From: Haliclona indistincta
Taxonomy: Eukaryota > Porifera > Demospongiae > Haplosclerida > Chalinidae
Length of the DNA stretch: 64,000 bases
Assembly: GCA_964017065.1 (NCBI GenBank)
Contig: OZ024791.1
Span: 3,543,410 to 3,607,409 of the forward strand
Direction of reading: 5' to 3'
Shown: piece by piece, positions 23,301 through 35,300 of the stretch
How the letters are laid out: each line of letters begins with the position of its first letter
Position numbering within the stretch: position 1 is the stretch's first letter
Notes under the pieces: model-generated
Told to the model about the DNA's origin: nothing
The model's input: only the letters and a program-made list of their open reading frames with translations
Databases searched by the model: none
Program-made: the position numbers and the translations under genes

Positions 23301-26300
23301 TTTCATCTAAATAAATACATCACTGTTTTTATTACAATACTCAACACCCTCTAGAGAGAAAACCTGTGAGTGTGTATTTTGAACGACTTGGCAAAGTCAA
23401 TGTGTCTCTACTATAGACCGGTTGGGGGCTAATTGTTGACCGCAATAATTCTATAGAAAAAATTTTATAAACCAACATTTGTGACGCCTAGCTGGTACAC
23501 TTTTGCTGCAAAGACTGTCAAGAAAAGTGTGGAACACAATTTTTTATAGTTCTTGTGTGATGCCGAGTGGAGACAAGCTCGAAACAGCTATACCAAGCTC
23601 CACTTGATTGGAGTCAAAACTCACACTCGCGACTTCAGTGCCCATTTATGGTAAGCCTCAGATACATCGAAATGTGGCACATTACCTTCGATAAAACGTT
23701 GAGCTTTTTTTCAGCCTGCAATCACTCCAAAGATCCTAGAAGTGTCAAATACACTTTTACTAGTTACTACCAGGTATTTCCTATGGCTCTGGAGAGTTTA
23801 GAACACTCTTTTTCATAATTATATCTACGTTTGTCTATGATAGAGATCCCCAAGAGATGACTAACACCCAAAAGTATCAGCGAATTGCTCCTGTTTGCTG
23901 GCCTCAAAAATGGCGGACTAAGGCGTAGCACGATGATGTAATTTAGAAATTATTGCGGTCAGCTGTTAGCGCCCAGGGGTCTATATACATAAGTCAACTA
24001 TTCAAATTTGCTCAGGCTCACCCCTCAATGTCTTGTATTCACTAGTACATGTAGGACGCACTACAGTGCGTCCATAATAAATACCTTCTCTTTATTTTAT
24101 AGGAAACTAGTGATTCTGAGGAAGATGATGCGGAGGGAAAGGTCAAACCAAATGTAGGCAATGGAGCAGATCTTCCGCACTATCGTTGGACGCAGGTATG
24201 TCATAGAGTGGAATGTTAGTGTGTTATAGATGTAAGAGCAGTTTTTATAGCAACTGATTTTAACAAGTTCAGAACGATAGCCGATGGGCATCACCATTTG
24301 ACACGGGTACATAGAAACCGAGTAGTCTCTCAGGCCAGAAGTTCACTGTCAACGTGCACTGTCAACAATCACACTTTAGGGTTACGGCCTGCTTTGCACG
24401 CCAAAAACAGCCTTTACTCCATTATGCACACACATACTAGGGTTACAAAGAGCGGGTATAGACTACATGTCAGAGTTTTAGGCTCTCTGAGACAGACATC
24501 AGATCTACCATGGTATCCTTAATGTAGCCATCTTTTGCTGTTTCTGATTCCAGCACCCATGGCGTTTGAACAGCCTGTCTGGGATGCCCACATTCGCGGC
24601 AGCTGAGGCTCCTCCCGCTCTGAGACTGTGCAGACCAAACTGCTTGGCTTCGAAACCGAGTGCTGACAACTTACTCAGGAATAGCTCCCTCTTCCTCATG
24701 TAGCTCAAAGATCCTGACTGACACAGCCATTGACCCTTCTTTGTGTGTACAATCCCATGCAAAGAAGAAGCTGGTTTTATATCGGCCATGAGCATGTATC
24801 GCTCCATCATTGACACTGGGCAGGTGTTGGGATATGTCCTGGCCACTATCACGTAATCACCTTGTCTGTACTGGTCAGTTTTGCTAGAGGTAATGTGCAA
24901 CGTCATGCTTTACTCTGAAAAACGGACATCACAACAACAGCGCAACTTTGCAGAAAAGCGCAGAAAAGCTGCAAAAGAAACGTACCAATGCACCAGCTGC
25001 TAAACGCACCTCTGATAGTGAAGGCGATGAACCGAGGCTGTCGACCAAAGCAATTAGCATATCAGTGGAGACTGTTTTCTTATTTGCTTTTGGCTTTGCC
25101 AGCTTCCGCTGTAGTCCTGCTACCGTAGCATGTACAAATGCGAAAGTGTTAATAGGAGGGTGGCCAGCAAGTTGATGAGCCCAACTGATGGCATTTAGAG
25201 CTTCCTCTATGGCTGATTTTGATCTGATTGTTTCACCCAAGTGCTGCAAATAGAGGGCAAAGTGCACTTCCCCAGCAGGGAAGACAGTGACCTCACTTTT
25301 CTGTTTTGCCCACTTTTTCCACCTCATGAAGACTTTGCGACAGTGCTGTCAGCTCTCTTGGAGAGCATTTTGTCTGGTAAACAGTTAGCCAGCTGCTTGA
25401 GTTCAGGGTCAGGTAACTCTGCCACCTCTTACCACACACCCACAGACAAGGCATCTGTATGAATTTAGAAGGTACACAATAGAATTGTTGTTATTGTCAA
25501 GCACACATGTACAATGTGAAGTTATCAATAAACAAGTATGACTGTTACCATAGGCAGATACAACCAAAGCATCATAGTTCACCCAACTGAGCTTCTTTCG
25601 CAGTCCAACTGGGCGTTTAGTGCAATTTCTTACAGCCCAACTGGGCAGAGCATTATTAGCCCTCACAGCCCAACTGGGCAGAAAGTCATTCACACAATTT
25701 TTCACAGCCCAATTGGGCATCTTTCACAGCCCAACTGGGCACAAGACAATTGTTCACAGCCCAACTGGGCGTCTTTCATTTACAGCACAACTACCTAATA
25801 GCAAGACTATAGTTTGTAAAAACAGATCCTCTTACACTCTGGCTGTGAAATTATAATAAAGAGCCAATACTTTAGTATTAGGCACACTACCATTAAACAA
25901 CACTGCGCCCCGAATGCCCAGGCAAGAATAAATCACTTATGAGTGGTAATTCGATTATGCCAATAACATAGGTGTCGAATTGCCCATCAAATGGGCACAA
26001 GATTGGCCAATATGCGGCAGATGGCCAGTGAGAAACTACCAGTATCTCTCTAGCACCACACATCTGAGCATGCCGGATAACTCTAGGAATGAGAGAAAGT
26101 GGTGGGCACCACCAGTTATTCTCTTCTCTACCCCAGTCATGCAACTGTAAATGCATCTACAGCTTCGGAGCCTAGGTTCCAGCAGCAGCTGTTGAACCTC
26201 GACAATGTGTATTTTCGTAGCTAGTAAAACTATCAACCGTATGTGGTCCCCATATAGCGTCCAGCTGACTAAAAATGTATTGGTTTAGCATCCAATCATA

Positions 26301-29300
26301 CAGGTCGATTGTACGGCTAAGGTAATCGGCTTGCTCATTTAACAGGCCTTTTCCAAAACTACGTCATACTAAACTAATTGTCATAGCAACGCTGTGCCGC
26401 CATTTTGATTGGGGCCACGTGTGTATACTACTGTGGTAGGCTCTATAAAAACCAAGGTATGAATAGCTCTAACCTAAGTGCTGATGACATTCCTGGAGCT
26501 TCTTTCGGCGATCGTGAGCCCGAGAAGTTTAAGATAGCAGAGCTGCGATTTTAGGTTGCAGTGTCGAGGTGCGCGCGGGCTGTCTAAGTTAAAAACTAAG
26601 GCTGACTACGTTCAACTGTAAGTTATATAACTATAATATGCTATGGAAAGCGTTGCTTACGATTATATGCACACATTTACAGGGTCAACGCATACATTTC
26701 CAACGGGTGGGACAAGACTATCGTTGATCCTGATCCACAAAAGAAGTACACCGCTAAAAAGGCCCAGGCAAGTGATCCCACAACATCAGTAGCAGCAGCA
26801 ACAACCTCAGCTGAAGCAACGTCAAGTGCAGAAGTAGCGTACGTACGATGCAGATGGTTGGCCTAACGGTCCGTACACACAGCAAATACAGGGAGTACTG
26901 CCAGCTATTATAACAGATGATAGCTGAAGTCCTCTGGTAAACAGCTGCAACCTAAGAAGCTAAGAAAAGTGAGTGAGGATGGTGACAGTAGCACTGCAGC
27001 TGGTTCTTACTCTAATGTTGATTACTCAACACTTCAGCGAGGTCACCAGTACTTCATGGAGTCATACATACCTGGTCGATACGTACGATTTTGCTCCAAA
27101 GAGGGACAAATATGGATTAGAGCTCGTTGCAATCGTAGTCAAAAAAATTAATGATTCCATGCATCTTGTTAATGTTGCATTGGCCTGTGAAGCCCCACAC
27201 TATGTTACTCGTGCGTTATGTTCTTGCACAGCAGGGAAGTCTGGAATGTGCAGTCATGTGGTTGGATTACTAATGCAGGTCATTCATTATGCTCTAATGA
27301 AGGTCAAGGCTGTTCTGGAGGATCTTACTTGCACACAAATGCAGCAAACATGGCACAAATCTCGACCATCACAGATGAACCTGTGATGAATGTTTCTTTC
27401 CGCAAAGCATGTCAAAGCCAAAGCACTCCAAAACGAGACCTGAGACCCAAAACGAGACCCAGACATTGCACAAAACAAGACGATGAGTGATGATTAAAGA
27501 GCCTGTACATAGATTAGCAGGAAATAAGAGGAGACTGAAAATTTGTTAGAATAGCACATACTGTCCAAATCTGGTTAGCAGAACCTGCAAGTGTTGCAGG
27601 GATGATGCTGCTGAGAATATCGAATTCCTTCACAAGACGTATTGCACGTTCGATGTGTATTCGAAGAGAAGCAATTTGTTGTGTCTCTACAACTTGAACT
27701 GTGTCCATCTGCGAGCGACGACCAAGTGTGGATGGTGTGTTCAAACTCACACCAAGTGGGGCTAACAGTTCGTCAATGGTGAATCCACGATCTGCCATGA
27801 CTTCGTCACCTCAGTAAAGAAAGAAATCCTCTACGTTCTACTAGTTCTTTATCAGCTATACTACCAGTGTATAGTGAAGAAACAAAAATAACATGACCTG
27901 CTAGACTGATAGCGATCAACCCCTTGAGTGTATTGGCAGACTTGTAGCTGCTGTAAGTCTGCGATTGCAGAAGCAACAAGGAAGGAATGTTGACTTTCAC
28001 TTCAGTGGCATCTACAATGGCTGTTGTTTTTGGGTAGCGCTCCTTGAATGCAGCAGGCATTGTGTCAGCAATGGTGTCAAGGTCAGGCCAAATCGGAAGC
28101 ATGCCAAGACGGAGATACATGAAGTTAATCCATGTAATAAACACACGAGAGACTGATGATGGTGAAATATCAAAACGCCTAGCCAAGTCGTGTTCTTTCA
28201 AGTTCAGCCTTAATCGAACTAGTGTTAAAAACAGTTCATTGACCTGGCTTAGTTTATGTGGACGTCCAGTGGAGATCTCTGTATCCCTCCAAGAAGCACT
28301 TGCTGGATCTGAATTATGCCTTGTTGCCCAGTTCTGAGCAGTCGCTCGATACACAACGTTAGAACGCATTCCATCAGCACTCAGATATTTCAGTAACTGG
28401 TAAAACACACTGGAAGATGGTAAGCCGGTATAGAAGAGAACGTCGTCATTCGAATCTTCGATACTCTCAAAGCAAAATCTACACCTTTCTAACTCTCTGA
28501 CTAGTTCTCCATTTCTATTCTCCAACTGATATAGCTGCTTTCTCAGAGCATCATTTTCAGCCTTTACGACTTGCAAAGAACTTGATAACTCCAATACAGA
28601 CGAAGGTGACTGATGTGCAAGTGAAGTTGTCGATGAATCAGGTGCAAGTGAAGACGAAGACAGATCAGATGGAAGTGAAAATGTTGATGGATTAGGCGTA
28701 AGTGAAGATGGAGACTGATCAGAGGCAAGTACAGATGGAGAAAGTGACTGGCCACTTACGCATGTGCCATGTAATCTATCTCCATCTTGACTTGCCTCTG
28801 ATCAGTCTCCATCTTCACTAACGCCTGATTCATCAATAGTTTCACTTCCATCTGATCTGTCTTCGTCTTCTCTTGCACCTGATTCATCGACAACTTAACT
28901 TACAGAATGTCGAACAAGTGTTCGTCGGCTGACCGTCTGAGCACTGCTTCTCCCGCTGTCGAAATCAAAGATAGATGGGATAGAATCTTCCCTGAGAGTC
29001 CATTAGCTACCCCAGAAATTATAAAATCTGTCTCTTTGAAGTGCAGCGAACATATCTTGGTCCACTTGCCTGGCTTGAAATGCTTTCTGACGTCTTTTCT
29101 AATAGCTAGCATGGATCCATGCACTGCTTCCTTTTTGCGCGATTACTTTCTGATGGGAAGCTGTGGTAGGTCACCTTGGCTTGCTTGCCCACAATAGGCA
29201 CCGTGCGGTAGCCTTTCTTACTGCACAACGGAACACAGCAGTTGTGTGGCATCGTGTAGTATAGAAAGTGGCCCCAATCAAAATGCCGGCTTAGGGAAAG

Positions 29301-32300
29301 TCCCGTAGTAGGCGTGGTTTTGGAAAAGGCCTATTCTCTAGGTATCCATTCAGGCTGCAGGTGAATGTGAATTTACTGACAATGTAAAAATTCTCAACAC
29401 AATTTCCTGTAATTGAGGCTAACGACTACCGATTAATTTTGTAAGATACGAACTACATTTTGGTTATCCGAGAACCAACGTAAGCACATATTAGATAAGT
29501 TATTAGCAAAGGCATGTAGCACACGCCAAACAGCAGTGAGCTCGCGCCAAGTAGAGCTTTGCTGACTCTAATCACCCGTCCACTGACCATGGGCTATGTG
29601 GTGTCTGTGTTCTACCACATACCCTCCGTAACCAGTTACATGTCTAATAAAATAATCTATGGTCAATGTAGTAAGTGTATTCATTAGTAAAAACAGTGAA
29701 ATTACAGTGCTTCCAGCTTAGTCGATCCACTTTTTCATACTTGCACGTTTTGCATCATTTTTGCAAGTTTAAGTTGTATTTTGCACTTACTCACAGTCAG
29801 GAACAGAGAACTACGTTGCACAAGCACCGTGGAGTCGCTCCAATAGAACCAATACAAAGTCGCCATTTTAAATTTTTGTTGTGACATCATCAGTATCACA
29901 AACGCAATCGCTACTTGCAAAGCGATAAAGATACAGGCCTGAATTCTGTTTTATGGATGTATCATAATACCTATCATTATAAAACTAAAGGGATTTTTCT
30001 TAACTCGAAAGGTTTCTGAAGTTTGTTCTTAAAAAGTCCAGGGCATTGAAAACCTCCAATTTCAACGCTTCAACAAGCTCTGAAAAACTCTGCGCGCAAA
30101 GATAATGTTCAATTCTTGGTATACCAGTGTAAAAGGCACTATATTTACTTGAAGTGAAGTGTGTGTTCTTAACTCGAAGTAATTTTTGAGTTCACTCTTA
30201 AAAAGTAGCTACTGCAATAGTCGCACCAGTTCCTATCACGTTTGATGTCGTACAAACATTACGGTTCATTCTGTATCCTCCTGAATTGACATTCTGATAG
30301 AGATATGATGTATCTACGTCTATTCCAAGAATCATGCATATAGCTATTGAAATAAAATTTTTACATGCGAAAATATTTCATGGTTGCAAAAAATTAAAAA
30401 GTGGAGCGACTAAGCTGGAAGCACTGTACTTGTATTGATTAAGTTTATGAAAACACTCACTCATCCATTTCTTCAAAGTAGGTAGGGAATTTTCCTCATA
30501 CTTCGAAACTTTGGGTGACGTCTTTGTCCACGTCTTCTCTGCTTGGACCTTGTACGTTTCAGTCAACAGCTTCAAAATTGATCAATATCACCTTTACGAG
30601 AACGATTCAAGTGATGATTGCACTGTGATGGAATACTATTGGCGGTATCAAACTGTTGCTTTATAGGAATGAGCTTTCCAATAGATGTGCCAACACGCTC
30701 AACAGAGGCATCAGTAATGATTGAACCCAGCCCACTTAGTGACACTTTGCATTCCCTGTTCAAAATTAATGTTCCATGTGAAGATCACACTATATGTTAT
30801 TTCCATTTCGGCCGTGGGTGTTCACTGTACAGTTCCATTTGAGCTGGTGACTCATTTGTGGAGACTAGAGTCTCACTAGTATACTTGTAGATATGATCAG
30901 GCATGGCATTCTTGTTGTCTTGGGTTGAACAAAAGAGATGTCTACATGGATTTTGACAGCATCTTCCAAGTGACGTACAAGCAGATTTTGTCTTAGAACA
31001 GGCTGATGAGTCATCAGGCTTTGTGCAAGACAATGGATAGTCCCGATCCACGGTTTGCGCAGAACATATACTTACCAGAGATGACTTAGCAGACATTTCA
31101 TGAGAGTATTAGTGCTCAATAATGTCTCTCTACTGTATAGCGAGAAGAGAATGTTACATACTTGCAAACCACACAAGCCATAAGAACTGCAAAGTTATTT
31201 TGTAGACAAGTATCATCTGCTTTAGTAGGAAGGAGCTTGGTTAGATCAACATCAGCAGGTATCTGAAGAGGCTTGTCAATCAAAGTACTAATTTCAAGCC
31301 TGTCCTTTACAGCGAAGGCATAAAAGTAGTGTAGTAAGCGTGTCTGGTAGTCACAACCCAGGCTCAGCATCCTTGTCGATATTGTCACCAACTAACTTGT
31401 AAGTAAACAAGTAATAACTTGTAAGTAAACAAGTAATAAAAACATGGAGTCATGACATGGGGTAGGTCTATTATTGGTTTATTTGCTACTGACCATGTCT
31501 TTGAGAGCATCTCCAGCTTGACCACTGGTTTTTTACCAGTGTAGCCTGTGAGGTTTCTCATCGTTAGAGAGGTTTAGATTCACGTCGATGGCTAATGGTA
31601 AACGACTGTGATGTCACCATAATAGTACGGACAAACACGCTAGTATACTGACTAGAGTGTTGGAATATAATGGGTGTGTACCGAAGCTCAACGTGTAGAC
31701 TGAAAGCAGTCAGAGCACTGTTTGCACTGCTAACCTAGCCAGCTTTGGCAATCTACCACTTGTGAAGTCATTATTGTGGCCTTCATGTATTGCTACTGCA
31801 ACCGTCTGTGGCGAATGGAACGGTGACTGGATAAAGGTTTATGATGTCAGCACACTATCTGTATTCAATTATTTTGTACTGCCCTAAATGAAAACCGTGA
31901 CGTCACAATTTAGCATTCGCGTTCAACGTCGACGTGGATCTAAACCTCTCTAATCACATACCTATAATATAAACTTTTGACTATGTAAATATAATCATAC
32001 TGTTTTCTTTTTCTTTAGACGCTACAAGATGTTGAGGTATGTTTTTGAAGTTGCCTATTATACACACACACCTTCACTGTGTTAAGGTAATACCACAAAT
32101 AATATAGTTCCAGAGGTGGATAAAATAGTACCTGAGACGGGATGTTCCAGTGACGGAAATTTTCGACCCCAAGCCAGTTTTTTACATAGCCCAATGCCCA
32201 CCCACCCACTGCGTCATAACGTGTCATAATTATAATGATATTCACACGTCTTTCATTAATATTCATGAGCAGATGACGATCGAGACGATCGTGTGCATGT

Positions 32301-35300
32301 AGCTCATTGTCAATAGCGAGGGTGCATCAGTGTAGTATCGATCATGACTGTCACGATTAACAATGCGGCGTCTGACAAACAGACAGGTGATCAGTGTTCT
32401 TGCTAGGCTTTTTTCAAGTGGTGCTGCACCACTTGGTTGTTACATTGCACCACTTGGTTTTCACGATTTTTACTGCAATCCCAGTGATGATTATCAGATT
32501 TTGTCTGATCAAGAGCAATAATGGCTGATTTATACCAACTGTTTTGACCTCCAAACCACAGCACATGTACATGTTCATGATATCCACATTGAGCAAATTG
32601 ACACTATGTAATTATGTTTGGTTTGCACCACTTGGTTCTCAAATTCTAGCCAGAGCACTGCAGGTGATTCTATGTGTAATCATGTATCTTTACTAGTCAG
32701 TGTGTCTCTCTCTGTTCTAGAGCATTCTCTCATAAATATGTGTATCACAATGAGTAAAACAGATTTTGATCATTCCCACTCAATTGTTCAATACTTCTCA
32801 GCGAGCATGCAGAACACTGCTGCAGCAGCAGAGACCAGAAAGCGTCTGCGCTACCGCTGTGAATGTGCCCAAGATTAAGCGACTACCACGTTTCAGTGTT
32901 TCTCAGCCTGCAATCACTCCAAAGATCGTAGAAGTGTCGAATGCACTTTACTATCAAGTATTTGCTATGGCTCTGGAGCGTTTAGAACTGTCTTTTCCAA
33001 CTATTTCCATATTATATCTATGATAGAGAGCCCCAAGAGATGTGTAACACGTCGACAAATTGCTCTTGTTTGCTTGAGATTCACTACATTTTATGACTCA
33101 AAATGGTGGCCGAAGGCGTGGCACTGATGACATGAATTATGGATTACTGCTGTCAGCTGTTAGCGCCCAACCGTTATATAATATAGACCATTTTAGTCGC
33201 TAATCATTTTCCCGCGCGCGCCCGTACAACACCGGACATGGCCGTGTCGACGCCACCATTTTGTCGGTATTGTGCTGCAGGCAAAACACAAGGTTTCGTC
33301 TCATTTTGCGTGCTTAGCTAGGTACTTTGCACACACAAGCGAAAGTATATTGCTTATATGAGCCACTAGAGGTTGAAAACGTGCGTTTCTATCTCTCGAA
33401 CAGCCAGCAAAGCGGGAAATATGAAACGAAACTACTGACATTTTGTTCGAGTTTACTGGCACACTGTGCCTACGAGCAACTACATCATGGTAGCAAACAA
33501 TACTGGATAGCAGCCTTGATCGAACAGTCCAATCGATAACAGCTTGGCTGATACAGAACAGCATCAAAACTGGACCAGTTTCTGGCAGTCAACTGCTTGC
33601 TAACTTCGCTTTCTTGTCCGAGATTGTGGCAGTAATGTTCGTTTGTAAACTCTTAAGCTTGCAATGTAGTATTAAATCGCTTGCAAGTTGAAATTAGCCA
33701 GCCAAGCGCGCAAAGAAACGAATATCTTGTGTTTTTCCAGCAGCACAATACCGTCAAAGTGGCGGTCCAAACATTCGCGCCTATTAGCGCCTAAAATGGT
33801 CTATAGTAGAAACTAATTAATAAACACAAGACCCTAAAAAGCTTCGCCTAATGGCGCCCAGTATTCTCCTAACGTGCCTAGTATGGACCTAACGGTACCC
33901 AGTAATCTCCTAACGTGCCTAGTATTCACCTAACGGTGCCCAGTATTCACCTAACGGTGCCCAGTATTCACCTATCGGTGCCCAGTATTCACCTATCGGT
34001 GCCCAGTATTCACCTAACGTGTCCAGTATTCACCTAACGTGCCTAGTATGGACCTAACGGTACCCAGTAATTTCCTAACGTGCCTAGTATTCACCTAACG
34101 GTGCCCAGTATTCACCTAACGGTGCCCAGTATTCACCTATCGGTGTCCAGTATTCTCCTAACGGTGTCCAGTATTCACCTAACGGTGTCCAGTATTCACC
34201 TAACGTGCCTAGTATGGACCTAACGGTGCCCAAATTCACCTAACGGTGCCCAGTATTCACCTAACGGTGTCCAGTATTCACCTGACGGTGTCCAGTATTC
34301 ACCTAACGTGCCTAGTATGGACCTAACGTGCCCAGTATTCACCAATCGGTGCCCATTATTCGCCTATCGATGCCCATTATTCGCCTAACGTGCCTAGTAT
34401 GGACTTAACAGCGCCCAGCATTCGCCGCTAACTGTGCCTAGTATTCGCTTAAGGTGGGGTATCCTATGTAGTGCGTACAAGTTAAGCGCATAGAATGCAC
34501 ACTGTGAATATCGTTAGGCGGCGACCACATCTGTTCAGTGTGGGCGTGGACTTCCTCGTTAAAGCCTCCTTATGTTGTTATGAACGAGTAAACAAAATGG
34601 CGGCTACACACAATGTATTAGCGTTCAAACGCTGATATTTCATCTGGTGATGAATTTTACCAGCTCTCTGGTGTTGCCCCATCGTACAGTAGCTAGGAGA
34701 TTGCTCGAAATTCTTACTAAAGTGACGAACCAGGAAACGGTGAAAATCGAGTTTCATCATCTTAGTTTTCTTCTTTCTTCAGCGCGGCTGGCGCCTTTAT
34801 GTAAGCAGTGCCGAGACCAAAATACCCACGAACAGTAGTGAAATTGTCCTGGCAGGTGCCTTTTGAACTTAGTTTTTAGCAAAACGACGATATACATATG
34901 ATGAGTTCACGATCACGAACAGTTGTCTGCTGAGTGTTAGCCGGCATATTATTATTACACAATGCACACGTGACCAATTACACGAATTCTAGAAGTAGAG
35001 TATCGCCATATGGAGGGCGTCTAGATAGAGTCTTCAAAGAACAATTCACCGAGTAAGCTTGTGTAGTATCATCATTCTGCTTCTTGCCAGATAGTATCAT
35101 AGCCGTACCAAATTTTCTAAACCAGAGTGGACGGGGCTCGTATGCTGTCCTAGATCCTGCAGCATGCATGAATGGTTTCTTTAGGAATAATAATAATCAT
35201 GAGCTACAATAAAGAAATTATGAACAAAAGTAAAACAAAGTGATGGTGAAAGCAAAGAAATGCATGATCTTGCCGAATTCCAAAAATTTACAACTCACTG

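Larger units (their letters stand above)
26344..29332. mobile_element. ISL2EU-like DNA transposon with two convergent genes
   Basis: The terminal inverted repeats start AGGCCTTTTCCAAAAC at both ends. About 60-70 bp inside each end they share CATTTTGATTGGGGCCAC. Between them, a + strand SWIM-finger gene and a minus-strand THAP-DDE transposase gene converge, their 3' ends about 25 bp apart. ISL2EU elements are known to pair a transposase with an accessory protein that carries a YqaJ nuclease. Here the accessory gene stops before such a domain. The flanking bases do not give a clear target duplication. Total length is 2989 bp. The class assignment rests on gene content from memory and is moderately sure. 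Confidence 0.75.

Noticed and set aside
25601..25796. CRISPR-like repeat array
   Set aside because: Repeats are 14 bp, spacing is irregular, there are no cas genes and the DNA is eukaryotic.
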